Assembly (NCBI RefSeq): GCF_900115555.1
Contig: NZ_FOWX01000004.1
Location: forward strand, 61,513 to 125,512
DNA from: Pseudomonas borbori
GTDB taxonomy: Bacteria; Pseudomonadota; Gammaproteobacteria; Pseudomonadales; Pseudomonadaceae
Length of the DNA stretch: 64,000 nucleotides
Direction: 5' to 3'
Positions 36,890 through 45,551 of this stretch are shown here, piece by piece; position 1 is the stretch's first letter; each line of letters starts with the position of its first letter. The position numbers and the translations under genes were made by a program. The notes beneath the pieces are model-generated. The model made no database searches. It was not told the origin of the DNA and saw nothing but the letters and a program-made list of their open reading frames with translations.

Positions 36890-38044
36890 ATGCCCCTGCC
36901 TTCCTTCAAAGAGCAATTCGCCGCGCTGATCGCCGCGCCTTCGGTGAGCTGCACCCAGGCGCGCTGGGATCAGTCCAATCGGCCGGTGATCGAGCTGCTC
37001 TCGAGCTGGCTCGGCGACCTCGGTTTCGCCTGCGAGGTGCAGGAAATCAGGCCGGGGAAATTCAATCTGCTCGCCAGTTACGGCAGCGGCCCTGGCGGCC
37101 TGGTGCTGGCCGGGCACAGCGACACCGTGCCCTTCGATGCAGCCTTGTGGCAGAGCGATCCGCTCAAGCTGACCGAGGTCGATGGCCGCTGGGTTGGCCT
37201 CGGCAGTTGCGACATGAAGGGCTTCTTCGCCCTGGTCATCGAGGCGCTGCAACCCTTGCTGACGCAGCGCTTCCGTCAGCCGTTGCTGATCCTCGCCACC
37301 TGCGACGAGGAAAGCTCGATGTCCGGCGCCCGCGCCCTGGCTGACGCCGGCCGGCCGTTGGGGCGGGCAGCGGTGATCGGCGAGCCGACCGGGCTGAAGC
37401 CGATCCGCCTGCACAAGGGCATCATGATGGAGCGCATCGACATCCTCGGCCAGAGCGGCCATTCCTCCGACCCGAGCCTCGGCCACAGCGCCCTGGAGGC
37501 GATGCAGGACGTGCTGAACGAGCTGCGCGGCCTGCGCGGCCAGTGGCAGCGCGAGTTCAACAACCCGCAGTTCGGCGTACCGGTGCCGACCCTGAATCTC
37601 GGCTGCATCCACGGCGGCGACAACCCCAACCGTATCTGCGGTCAGTGCTCGCTGGAGTTCGACCTGCGCCCGCTGCCGGGCATGCAGCCGGAACTGCTGC
37701 GTGCGGCGATCCGCCAGAAGCTGCAGCCGCTGGCCGAGCGGCATCAGGTCAAGATCGACTTCGCCCCGCTGTTTCCCAGCGTGGCGCCCTTCGAGCAGGC
37801 CGCCGATAGCGAGCTGGTGCGCCTGGCCGAGCGCCTGACCGGACACGGCGCGGCTTCGGTGGCGTTTGCCACCGAAGCGCCTTATCTTCAGCAGCTTGGC
37901 TGCGAGACCCTGGTGCTCGGCCCCGGCGATATCGACTGTGCCCATCAACCGGGCGAGTACCTGGAAATGTCACGTCTCGAGCCGACCGTGCGTCTGTTAC
38001 GTGAGTTGATCCAACACTACTGCCTGCAACCTGTGAAAGCCTGA
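36890..38044 (+). CDS. argE: Acetylornithine deacetylase
   Basis: M20 zinc peptidase family enzyme (384 residues) that removes acetate from N-acetylornithine. Visible metal-site motifs are GHSDTVPFD, GSCDMKGF, CDEESSMSGA with the catalytic glutamate, GEPTGLKPI, and the C-terminal PGDIDCAHQPGEYLEM. The gene lies 101 bp upstream of argA, and the gap holds the candidate leader peptide. In pseudomonads the cyclic pathway via ArgJ makes ArgE partly dispensable; its role in this strain is not visible. The start has CGGAGA as ribosome site. Confidence 0.93.
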   Translation: MPLPSFKEQFAALIAAPSVSCTQARWDQSNRPVIELLSSWLGDLGFACEVQEIRPGKFNLLASYGSGPGGLVLAGHSDTVPFDAALWQSDPLKLTEVDGRWVGLGSCDMKGFFALVIEALQPLLTQRFRQPLLILATCDEESSMSGARALADAGRPLGRAAVIGEPTGLKPIRLHKGIMMERIDILGQSGHSSDPSLGHSALEAMQDVLNELRGLRGQWQREFNNPQFGVPVPTLNLGCIHGGDNPNRICGQCSLEFDLRPLPGMQPELLRAAIRQKLQPLAERHQVKIDFAPLFPSVAPFEQAADSELVRLAERLTGHGAASVAFATEAPYLQQLGCETLVLGPGDIDCAHQPGEYLEMSRLEPTVRLLRELIQHYCLQPVKA

Positions 38045-38056
38045 AGGGGAGCCCTG

Positions 38057-38077
38057 ATGCTGCTGCGACGACGCTAG
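38057..38077 (+). CDS. Candidate arginine leader peptide MLLRRR upstream of argA
   Basis: ATG-CTG-CTG-CGA-CGA-CGC-TAG, six codons with three consecutive arginine codons, two of them CGA, a rare codon in high-GC pseudomonads. An excellent ribosome site, AAGGGGAG, precedes it by six bases. The stop is followed within five bases by the stem listed next, and argA starts 68 bp downstream. This is the layout of a translational or transcriptional attenuation leader. I know of no proven example at argA; the claim rests on the sequence. Confidence 0.55.
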   Translation: MLLRRR

Positions 38078-38081
38078 TTAC

Positions 38082-38100
38082 CTTCTCTCAGCGCGAGAAG
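38082..38100 (+). promoter_or_regulatory. Stem-loop between the leader peptide and argA
   Basis: CTTCTC-TCAGCGC-GAGAAG forms a six-pair stem with a seven-base loop. It is followed by a modest T-run (GTTGTTTCC) rather than a true U-tract, so if it regulates argA it may do so by ribosome access or an alternative structure. Confidence 0.4.
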
Positions 38101-38145
38101 CGTTGTTTCCACCTTTACTTTCGTCATTGCTCTACAGGCTCTCAC

Positions 38146-39444
38146 ATGCACGACTACGTCAATTGGCTGCGCCATGCCTCGCCCTATATCAACGCCCACC
38201 GCGACTGCACCTTCGTCGTGATGCTGCCGGGCGAAGGCGTCGCCCACCCGAATTTCGGCAATATCGTCCACGACCTGGTGCTCCTGCATAGCCTCGGCGT
38301 GCGCCTGGTGCTGGTGCACGGTTCGCGTTCGCAGATCGAGGCGCGCCTGGCCGCGCGCGGGCTGACCCCGCACTTTCACCGCGACCTGCGGGTCACCGAC
38401 GGGGCGACCCTGGAGTGCGTGATCGATGCGGTCGGCCAGCTGCGCATCGCCATCGAGGCGCGCCTGTCGATGGACATGGCCGCTTCGCCGATGCAGGGCG
38501 CGCGCCTGCGCGTGGCCGGCGGCAACTTCGTCACCGCGCGGCCGATCGGCGTGGTCGACGGCGTCGACTATCACCACACCGGCGAGGTGCGCCGGGTCGA
38601 CCGCAAGGGCATCGGCCGCCTGCTCGATGAGCGCAGCATCGTGCTGCTGTCGCCGCTGGGCTATTCGCCGACCGGGGAAATCTTCAACCTGGCCTGTGAG
38701 GACGTGGCCACCCGTGCGGCCATCGACCTGGGCGCCGACAAGCTGCTGCTGTTCAGTGCCGAGCGCGGTCTGCTCGACGAAGAGGGCAAGCTGGTGCGCG
38801 AACTGCGTCCGCAGCAGGTGCCGACTCACCTGGCGCGCCTGGGCAACAGCTACCAGGGCGAATTGCTCGACGCCGCGGCCCAGGCCTGCCGTGCCGGGGT
38901 CAAGCGCGCGCACCTGGTCAGCTATGTGGAGGACGGCTCGCTGCTGACCGAGCTGTTCACCCGCGATGGCGGCGGCACCCTGGTCGACCAGGAGCAGTTC
39001 GAGTCATTGCGCGAGGCGAATATCGGCGATGTCGGTGGCTTGATCGAGTTGATCAGCCCGCTGGAGGAGCAGGGCATCCTGGTGCGCCGTTCGCGCGAGG
39101 TGCTCGAGCGCGAGATCGAGCAGTTCAGCATCGTCGAGCGCGACGGCCTGATCATCGCCTGCGCCGCGCTGTACCGGATCGACGACTCGGACTACGGCGA
39201 GCTGGCCTGCCTGGCGGTCAACCCGGATTATCGCCATGGCGGCCGCGGCGACGAATTGCTCGAACGCATCGAGGCGCGCGCCCGTGCCCAGGGCCTGAAG
39301 CACCTGTTCGTCCTCACCACCCGCACCGCCCACTGGTTCCGCGAGCGCGGCTTCGTGCCCAGCAGCGTCGACCGTCTGCCGGCCGCGCGCGCCTCGCTGT
39401 ACAACTTCCAGCGCAATTCCAAGGTGTTCGAGAAGGCGTTGTAG
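38146..39444 (+). CDS. argA: N-acetylglutamate synthase
   Basis: First enzyme of arginine synthesis (432 residues), acetylating glutamate with acetyl-CoA; feedback inhibited by arginine. The N-terminal amino-acid-kinase-like domain (about 1-285; LVLVHGSRSQIEARLAARGL, VRRVDRKGIGRLLDERSIVLLSP) binds arginine, and the C-terminal GNAT domain (about 290-432; ELACLAVNPDYRHGGRGDELL, FVLTTRTAHWFRERGFVP) is catalytic. The start at 38146 is the MHDYVNWLR methionine; the leader lies before it. Length is usual for gamma-proteobacterial ArgA. Confidence 0.95.
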   Translation: MHDYVNWLRHASPYINAHRDCTFVVMLPGEGVAHPNFGNIVHDLVLLHSLGVRLVLVHGSRSQIEARLAARGLTPHFHRDLRVTDGATLECVIDAVGQLRIAIEARLSMDMAASPMQGARLRVAGGNFVTARPIGVVDGVDYHHTGEVRRVDRKGIGRLLDERSIVLLSPLGYSPTGEIFNLACEDVATRAAIDLGADKLLLFSAERGLLDEEGKLVRELRPQQVPTHLARLGNSYQGELLDAAAQACRAGVKRAHLVSYVEDGSLLTELFTRDGGGTLVDQEQFESLREANIGDVGGLIELISPLEEQGILVRRSREVLEREIEQFSIVERDGLIIACAALYRIDDSDYGELACLAVNPDYRHGGRGDELLERIEARARAQGLKHLFVLTTRTAHWFRERGFVPSSVDRLPAARASLYNFQRNSKVFEKAL

Positions 39445-39459
39445 GCGTACGAGAGCTGC

Positions 39460-39527
39460 GTAGGATGGACGACACTTTGTCCATCCTCCAATAGCGATGC
39501 TGGATGAAAAGGCGTCATCCACCCTAC
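39460..39527. repeat. Palindromic repeat, GTAGGATGGA family (family E)
   Basis: GTAGGATGGACGACACTTTG followed by TCCATCC folds on itself, and TCATCCACCCTAC closes the unit. It lies at the end of argA, before the RMF-like gene on the other strand. Confidence 0.75.
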
Positions 39528-39544
39528 AAGGGCATTGCCCGGGC

Positions 39545-39754
39545 TCAGGCGCTCTTCTGCTGACGCAGTTGTTGTTCGTGGCCGTCGTCCCAACCGGCTT
39601 CCCAGGCAGCGGCAAGCACCTCGGCGCTGTGGCCGTGGCGGCTGCTGGGTTGGCCGGTGAGGCCCGCCATATAGCCTTGCTGGTAGACCTTGTTCAGGCT
39701 TTCCAGGCTCCAGTGGCGGTCGTCCTCGGGGTGGGCGTCGGACTCCATGGGCAC
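39545..39754 (-). CDS. Small ribosome modulation factor-like protein
   Basis: A 69-residue protein (GTG at 39754; the ATG at 39748 is an alternative). The segment SLNKVYQQGYMAGLTGQPSS and the following AAAWEAGWDDGHEQQ resemble the RMF family (ribosome hibernation), in which QRGYQAGIAG and SQWLGGWREA are conserved. The central CPY motif of RMF is missing, so it may be a diverged relative with another partner. It sits between argA and gshA on the opposite strand to argA. A stress role is inferred from family only. Confidence 0.6.
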   Translation of the reverse strand: MPMESDAHPEDDRHWSLESLNKVYQQGYMAGLTGQPSSRHGHSAEVLAAAWEAGWDDGHEQQLRQQKSA

Positions 39755-39859
39755 CGCTCGGGTTGCTCGCTCTGTGCCTATGCTAGCTGCGCCTGGCCGC
39801 CTTGGCGGGGCTAGCGGTCACGGCTTTTGCTCCGTTGCTGGTTTTTGTGACCGGGTCGA

Positions 39860-41440
39860 CTAAATCCCCAGGGCCAGGATGCTCGCCTGGTAGGCTGCGG
39901 CAAAGCTGTCGAAGTCGCCCTCTTCCCGGGCTTCCAGCTCCGCCTGCTCGCGCAGTGAGCGTGCGCTCGCCGCTTCGAAGTCGGCCTGTTGCTCTGCGCT
40001 CAACGTTTGGCTGCGGAAATAGTCGGCGTGCTGCTTGCTCTGGCGCAGGGCGAACTGGCTGAAGCTTTCGCCCTGCTGCAGCTGCGCCAGCACCTGGGCC
40101 GAAGGTGTCAGGCTAGCATCGTCGATCTTGGCGCGCTGCAGTTGCAGGGCATGGCTGTGCGCCTGGTCGCCATGGCTCTGGTCGAGCAGGCTGGCCGTTT
40201 GCTGGATGCTGTCGAGCAGTTGGTGGGCCCAGGCCTGCAGCGCCACGGGTTGGCCCCGGTGCTGCAGGTGCAGGTTTGGACGGCGACCCTCCTTGACCAC
40301 CTTGAGGAAGTTGTCGGTGCAGGCGTGGCATTCGTCGCCGCCCAGTGGCGGGCTTTCCTGCAGGGCGCAGAACAGCAGGAAGGCGTCGAGGAAGCGCGCC
40401 TCGACCAGGTCGATGCCCAGCGGCAGGAAGGGGTTGATGTCCAGGCAGCGCACCTCGATATATTGCACGCCACGCGCCATCAGGGCCTGGATCGGTCGTT
40501 CGCCGCTGTGGGTCACGCGTTTCGGGCGGATGTTCGAGTAGTACTCGTTCTCGATCTGCAGGATGTTGGTGTTGAGTTGCAGCCATTCGCCATCCTTCTT
40601 GCTGCCGATTTCGACATAGGGCGGATAGGGCGTGGCGACCGCCTGGCGCAGACTGTCGGTGTAGCTGTTCAGGTCGTTGTAGCAGGGGGTCAGGCCGGCC
40701 TGGGCGCTGCTCTGATAGCCCAGGTCGCTCATGCGCAGGCTGGTGGCGTAGGGCAGGTACAGGGTATCGCCATCGAGTTGCTGCAATTGGTGCGGGCGGC
40801 CGCGCAAGAAACCTGCATCCAGGGCTGGCGAGGCGCCGAACAGGTACATCAGCAGCCAGCTGTAGCGGCGGAAATTGCGGATCAGGGCGATGTAGCGCGC
40901 CGACTGGTAGTCGCGCGCGGCGCAGGTATTGCCCTCGTCCTGCTGCAACAGTGGCCACAGGCTGTCGGGCAGGGAGAAGTTGTAGTGAATGCCGGCGATG
41001 CATTGCATGGTCTTGCCGTAGCGCAGCGCCAGACCCTTGCGGTAGATGTACTTGAGCTGGCCGATATGCGAGCTGCCGTACTCGGCGATTGGAATCGTCT
41101 CCTCGTCCGGCAAGGCGCAGGGCATCGACGGGCTCCACAGGTACTCGCCGTCGAGCTTGCTGTAGACGAAACGGTGGATCTGTTCGAGATCGGCCAGGGT
41201 GATGGCCGGGTCGGGCTCGGCCGGGGTGATGAACTCCAGCAGCGCCTCGGAATAGTCCGTGGTGATCCGCGGGTGAGTCAGCGCCGAGCCGAGTGCGACC
41301 GGGTGCGGGGTCAGGGCCAACTGGCCGTCGCCGTCGACGCGCAGGCATTCGCGCTCGATGCCGTGCAAGCACTGGGAAAGCAGGGAGAGGTTGGCGCGCT
41401 CGCCGAGCAGGGCCAGGCGGCGGGAGAACAGGTCGCTCAA
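39860..41440 (-). CDS. gshA: Glutamate-cysteine ligase
   Basis: ATP-dependent first enzyme of glutathione synthesis (526 residues, proteobacterial class I). Characteristic segments are [16 protein letters not shown] at the N-terminus, [15 protein letters not shown], the Mg/ATP site [15 protein letters not shown], and [34 protein letters not shown] (positions about 280-315). Cytosolic. Downstream of the thioesterase gene but 263 bp away, so it probably has its own promoter. Confidence 0.96.
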   Translation of the reverse strand: MSDLFSRRLALLGERANLSLLSQCLHGIERECLRVDGDGQLALTPHPVALGSALTHPRITTDYSEALLEFITPAEPDPAITLADLEQIHRFVYSKLDGEYLWSPSMPCALPDEETIPIAEYGSSHIGQLKYIYRKGLALRYGKTMQCIAGIHYNFSLPDSLWPLLQQDEGNTCAARDYQSARYIALIRNFRRYSWLLMYLFGASPALDAGFLRGRPHQLQQLDGDTLYLPYATSLRMSDLGYQSSAQAGLTPCYNDLNSYTDSLRQAVATPYPPYVEIGSKKDGEWLQLNTNILQIENEYYSNIRPKRVTHSGERPIQALMARGVQYIEVRCLDINPFLPLGIDLVEARFLDAFLLFCALQESPPLGGDECHACTDNFLKVVKEGRRPNLHLQHRGQPVALQAWAHQLLDSIQQTASLLDQSHGDQAHSHALQLQRAKIDDASLTPSAQVLAQLQQGESFSQFALRQSKQHADYFRSQTLSAEQQADFEAASARSLREQAELEAREEGDFDSFAAAYQASILALGI

Positions 41441-41580
41441 GATTGCATTCCTTTACGCATCGTTCGGCCCAATATGGGGGCGAATCGATTGCTCTACAAG
41501 GGGGGGCCGGTAACGGCGAATTGCACCGCCGCTGTCCGCTCCGGGCGCGGCACGGCCTGGTTATCCTAGCCCGGTCTGGG

Positions 41581-41602
41581 CGCCGGCGATTGCACGCCGG
41601 CG
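41581..41602. repeat. Perfect 8-bp inverted repeat in the thioesterase-gshA gap
   Basis: CGCCGGCG-ATTGCA-CGCCGGCG forms a GC-rich stem. It could end the tex-thioesterase transcript, but no U-tract follows on that strand. Confidence 0.4.
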
Positions 41603-41703
41603 AAGGCCGCTTGTGCCTTTGCGACCCGTTTGTCGCCTGGATGCACGTCGGCTCCGGGCACCCGGGGCCGGCGGTCGCGGTCGGCGCCGCCGGCTATGGC
41701 GGC

Positions 41704-42090
41704 TCACTTGCAGATGAAGGTGGCCTGGGCCGTGGCGACCAGTTTGTCGCCCTGCTGCACCCGCGCCTCCAGCACATGCACCTTGCGTCCGGCATTCAGC
41801 ACGCGGGCGTTGCAGACTATCTCGCCCTCATTGACCGCGCGGATGTAGTTGACCTTGCATTCCAGGGTCATGCTGCCGGCCTCGCCGCCGAACAGGCTGT
41901 GGCTGGCCTGGCCGAGCGCGGTGTCGATCAGCGAGAACAACGCGCCGCCGTGCATGCGTCCGTGCAGATTGAGCAGATGGTCCTGCATGCTCATGCGCAC
42001 CTGGGACTCGCCGTTCTCGGCTTTCTCGATGGTCATGCCGAGCAGCTTGCTGAATGCGCTGTCCTGGCCGACCGGGGATGGCTGGCTCAT
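41704..42090 (-). CDS. PaaI-family hotdog thioesterase
   Basis: Single-domain hotdog-fold enzyme (128 residues). The family motif HGGALFSLIDTALGQASHS holds the catalytic acidic residue, and NLHGRMHGG precedes it; the C-terminus ends VATAQATFICK. It hydrolyses acyl- or aryl-CoA thioesters in the cytosol; physiological substrate unknown. It starts 3 bp after the tex stop, so the two are co-transcribed, an arrangement conserved in Pseudomonas. Confidence 0.9.
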   Translation of the reverse strand: MSQPSPVGQDSAFSKLLGMTIEKAENGESQVRMSMQDHLLNLHGRMHGGALFSLIDTALGQASHSLFGGEAGSMTLECKVNYIRAVNEGEIVCNARVLNAGRKVHVLEARVQQGDKLVATAQATFICK

Positions 42091-42093
42091 GGC

Positions 42094-44424
42094 TTACTTC
42101 CTCAGTTGCTTGGCGTTGGCGAACAGCGAGGCCATGGCGGCATTGGCCGGGGCGGGCTTGTCCTGTGGGCTGTGCCGCTCGTTGCGCGGCGCATTGCCAC
42201 GGGGGGCGCCGGCACCGCGCGAAGGGCCGCCACGCGGCCCTTCGATTTTCTCCCCGGGGGTGTCGCTCATGCGCATCGACAGGGCGATACGGTTACGCGC
42301 GATGTCCACCTCCATCACCTTGACCTTGACCACGTCGCCGGCCTTGACCGCTTCGTGCGGGTCCTTGATGAATTTCTCCGACAGCGCCGAGATATGCACC
42401 AGACCGTCCTGGTGCACGCCGATATCGACGAAGGCGCCGAAGTTGGTGACGTTGGTCACCACGCCTTCGAGGATCATCCCCGGTTCGAGATCCTTGAGGG
42501 TCTCGACGCCGTCCTGGAACTCGGCGGTCTTGAACTCGGGGCGCGGATCGCGGCCGGGCTTTTCCAGCTCCTGGAGGATGTCGCCGACGGTGACCAGGCC
42601 GAAGCTTTCGTCGGTGAATTGCTTCGGATCGAGGCGCTTGATAAAGGTCGCGTCGCCGACCAGCGAGCGGATGTCGCGGCCGGTATCGGCGGCGATACGC
42701 TGCACCAGCGGGTAGGTTTCCGGGTGCACCGCCGAGGCGTCCAGCGGGTTGTCGCCGTTCATCACGCGGAGGAAACCGGCGGCCTGCTCGAAGGTCTTCT
42801 CGCCCAGGCGCGAGACCTTCTTCAGGGCGTCGCGGGTCCTGAACGCGCCATGGGCGTCGCGGTGCGCGACTATGTTCTGCGCCAGGGTCGCATTGAGCCC
42901 GGAGATCCGCGCCAGCAGGGCGGCCGAGGCGGTGTTGACGTCGACGCCGACGGCGTTGACGCAGTCTTCCACCACCGCGTCCAGGCTGCGCGCCAGCTTG
43001 AGCTGGGACACGTCGTGCTGGTACTGGCCGACACCGATGGATTTCGGGTCGATCTTCACCAGTTCGGCCAGCGGGTCCTGCAGGCGGCGGGCGATCGACA
43101 CCGCGCCGCGGATCGACACGTCGAGGTCGGGGAATTCCTTGGCCGCCAGCTCCGAGGCCGAGTATACCGAGGCGCCGGCCTCGCTGACCATCACCTTGGT
43201 CAGCTTCAGCGCCGGGTGTTTCTTGATCAGTTCGGCGGCCAGCTTGTCGCTTTCGCGGCTGGCGGTGCCGTTGCCGATGGCGATCAGGTCGACGCCGTGC
43301 CTGGCGCACAGCTTGGCCAGGGTGTTGAGGGTGCCGTCCCAGTCATTGCGCGGCGCGTGCGGGTAGACGGTGGCGGTGTCCAGCAGCTTGCCGGTGGCAT
43401 CCACCACCGCGATCTTGCAGCCGGTGCGCAGGCCCGGGTCGAAGCCGAGGGTGGCGCGCGGGCCGGCCGGGGCGGCCAGCAGCAGGTCATGCATGTTGCG
43501 CGCGAATACCGAGATCGCCTCGTCTTCGGCACCTTCGCGCAGCTCGCCGAGCAGGTCGGTTTCCAGATGGGTGTAGAGCTTGACCTTCCAGGTCCAGCGC
43601 ACCACTTCGCCCAGCCACTTGTCGGCGGCGCGGCCCTGGTTGCTGATGCCGAAGCGCTCGGCGATCATGCCTTCGCAGGGGTGCAGGGTGCCGGGCAACT
43701 CTTCGCCGACCTTCAGGCTGGCGCTGAGGAAACCTTCGTTGCGCCCGCGGAAAATCGCCAGGGCACGGTGCGAGGGGGCACTCTTGAGTTTCTCGTCGTG
43801 CTCGAAGTAATCGCGGAACTTGGCGCCTTCCTGCTCCTTGCCGGCGATCAGGCGGGCGCTGAGGGTGGCGTTGTCCTTGAGGAAGCCGCGCAGGTTGGCC
43901 AGCAGGGTGGCGTCCTCGGCGAAGCGCTCCATGAGGATGTACTTGGCGCCTTCGAGCACCGCCTTGACGTCGGCGTAGCCTTTCTCGGCGTCGACGAAGC
44001 GCGCGGCTTCGCTTTCCGGATTCAGTGTTGGGTCGCCAAACAGCGCATCGGCCAGTTCGCCGAGGCCGGCTTCCAGGGCGATCTGGCCCTTGGTGCGGCG
44101 CTTCTGTTTGTACGGCAGATACAGGTCCTCGAGGCGGGTCTTGGTCTCGGCCAGGTTGATCTCGCGGCTCAGCTCCGGGGTCAGCTTGCCCTGTTCCTCG
44201 ATGCTGGCGAGGATGCTGGCGCGGCGATCGTCCAGCTCGCGCAGGTAGCGCAGGCGCTCTTCCAGGTTACGCAACTGGGTGTCATCCAGGCTGCCGGTGA
44301 CTTCCTTGCGGTAGCGCGCGATAAACGGCACGGTCGAGCCTTCGTCGAGCAGCGCCACGGCGGCGGCGACCTGTTGCGGGCGCACGCCCAGTTCTTCGGC
44401 GATGCGGTTGTTGATGCTGAGCAT
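42094..44424 (-). CDS. tex: Tex family transcription accessory protein
   Basis: Nucleic-acid-binding protein of 776 residues from the ATG at 44424 ([13 protein letters not shown]); an ATG 90 bp upstream would add a nonfamily tail. The family order is visible: N-terminal helical part (about 1-320), YqgF-like RNase H fold (about 325-470, [20 protein letters not shown]), helix-hairpin-helix region (about 500-565, [20 protein letters not shown]), and a C-terminal S1 domain (about 650-720, [20 protein letters not shown]) followed by a basic, proline-rich tail. Related to eukaryotic Spt6. Upstream of the thioesterase in one operon. Confidence 0.95.
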   Translation of the reverse strand: MLSINNRIAEELGVRPQQVAAAVALLDEGSTVPFIARYRKEVTGSLDDTQLRNLEERLRYLRELDDRRASILASIEEQGKLTPELSREINLAETKTRLEDLYLPYKQKRRTKGQIALEAGLGELADALFGDPTLNPESEAARFVDAEKGYADVKAVLEGAKYILMERFAEDATLLANLRGFLKDNATLSARLIAGKEQEGAKFRDYFEHDEKLKSAPSHRALAIFRGRNEGFLSASLKVGEELPGTLHPCEGMIAERFGISNQGRAADKWLGEVVRWTWKVKLYTHLETDLLGELREGAEDEAISVFARNMHDLLLAAPAGPRATLGFDPGLRTGCKIAVVDATGKLLDTATVYPHAPRNDWDGTLNTLAKLCARHGVDLIAIGNGTASRESDKLAAELIKKHPALKLTKVMVSEAGASVYSASELAAKEFPDLDVSIRGAVSIARRLQDPLAELVKIDPKSIGVGQYQHDVSQLKLARSLDAVVEDCVNAVGVDVNTASAALLARISGLNATLAQNIVAHRDAHGAFRTRDALKKVSRLGEKTFEQAAGFLRVMNGDNPLDASAVHPETYPLVQRIAADTGRDIRSLVGDATFIKRLDPKQFTDESFGLVTVGDILQELEKPGRDPRPEFKTAEFQDGVETLKDLEPGMILEGVVTNVTNFGAFVDIGVHQDGLVHISALSEKFIKDPHEAVKAGDVVKVKVMEVDIARNRIALSMRMSDTPGEKIEGPRGGPSRGAGAPRGNAPRNERHSPQDKPAPANAAMASLFANAKQLRK

Positions 44425-44705
44425 ATGAAAAGCTACCCACACTGAAACGAAAAACCGGCCACGCAGACTACGGGCCAGACGATAGAGCGCGGCATTATAA
44501 CCATGAGCTGCCATGAGGAATGAGGGGCGGCCGGGCGAAAGGGCAATCCGGGCCGCGCTGCACGCCCATTCCCGTGCCCCAAGGCGGCGACGAAAAATCT
44601 GCTAACAATGGCCACCCCGGTAATCGCGGCGGCTGAGCCATAATGCCGGCATTGGAAACTGTTCACGTCCGACGGACGGTGCAGATTCCCGGTCAAGGAG
44701 CTTCT

Positions 44706-45440
44706 ATGAGCAGCACTGCACTTCCGCTTGAAGGCGAGAAAATTCTGGTTGTCGATGACGATGCCCGCTTGCGGCGCCTGCTCGAGCGCTTCTTCGAGGA
44801 GCAGGGCTACCGCGTGCGCACGGTGGAAAACGTCGAGCAGATGGATCGCCTGCTGGCCCGCGAGCTGTTCCATCTGGTGGTACTCGACCTGATGCTGCCG
44901 GGCGAGGACGGCTTGTCGGCCTGCCGCCGGCTGCGCGCGGCGAACAACCAGGTGCCGATCATCATGCTCACCGCCAAGGGCGACGAAGCCAGCCGTATTC
45001 AGGGCCTGGAGCTGGGCGCCGACGACTACCTGGCCAAACCCTTCAACCCGCGCGAGCTGCTGGCGCGGATCAAGGCCGTGCTGCGCCGCCAGGCGCCGCT
45101 GGTGCCGGGCGCACCGGGCAGCGAGGACGAGAGCGTGAGCTTCGGTGAATACGAGCTGTCCCTGGCCACCCGCGAGCTGAAGAAGGGCGACGAGGTGCAC
45201 ATGCTCACCACCGGCGAGTTCGCCGTGCTCAAGGCCCTGGTCCAGCACGCCCGCGAACCGCTGACCCGCGACAAGCTGATGAACCTGGCCCGCGGCCGCG
45301 AGTGGGACGCCCTGGAGCGCTCGATCGACGTGCAGATCTCGCGCCTGCGCCGGCTGATCGAGCCGGACCCGTCCAAGCCGCGCTATATCCAGACGGTCTG
45401 GGGCGTGGGCTATGTGTTCGTGCCGGACGGCAATAAATGA
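44706..45440 (+). CDS. ompR: OmpR-family response regulator (OmpR / AmgR)
   Basis: A 244-residue winged-helix transcription factor. Receiver domain about 12-125 (VDDDARL, phospho-acceptor in VLDLMLPGEDG, Lys in LAKPFNP) and the trans_reg_C domain about 140-240 with DKLMNLARGREWDALERSID and the RYIQTVWGVGYVF terminus. The start at 44706 follows AAGGAG. It is followed by its kinase gene across a REP-bearing gap. In P. aeruginosa the orthologous pair is named AmgRS and governs aminoglycoside and membrane-stress tolerance; equivalence is inferred from gene order. Confidence 0.94.
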   Translation: MSSTALPLEGEKILVVDDDARLRRLLERFFEEQGYRVRTVENVEQMDRLLARELFHLVVLDLMLPGEDGLSACRRLRAANNQVPIIMLTAKGDEASRIQGLELGADDYLAKPFNPRELLARIKAVLRRQAPLVPGAPGSEDESVSFGEYELSLATRELKKGDEVHMLTTGEFAVLKALVQHAREPLTRDKLMNLARGREWDALERSIDVQISRLRRLIEPDPSKPRYIQTVWGVGYVFVPDGNK

Positions 45441-45460
45441 CGTCGGCGCAATGATCGACC

Positions 45461-45534
45461 GTAGGAGCGGTGGGAGACACCTTGTCCCATGCCCGCGATC
45501 CGCAGTCCAATCGCGGGCATGGCCCGCTCCTACA
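45461..45534. repeat. REP-like hairpin, family B, within the ompR-envZ operon
   Basis: GTAGGAGCGG with CCATGCCCGCGA at the left pair with TCGCGGGCATGGCCCGCTCC and TACA at the right. The unit fills most of the 111-bp gap between the regulator and kinase genes. Confidence 0.85.
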
Positions 45535-45551
45535 GATCCTTGTAAGGGCCT

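Noticed and set aside
41293..44445. A 1050-codon open frame antisense to gshA and tex
   Set aside because: It is the mirror frame of high-GC coding sequence; the translated protein is low-complexity (rich in Gly, Ala, Val, Asp) without any domain, while tex and gshA on the other strand are clear family members.
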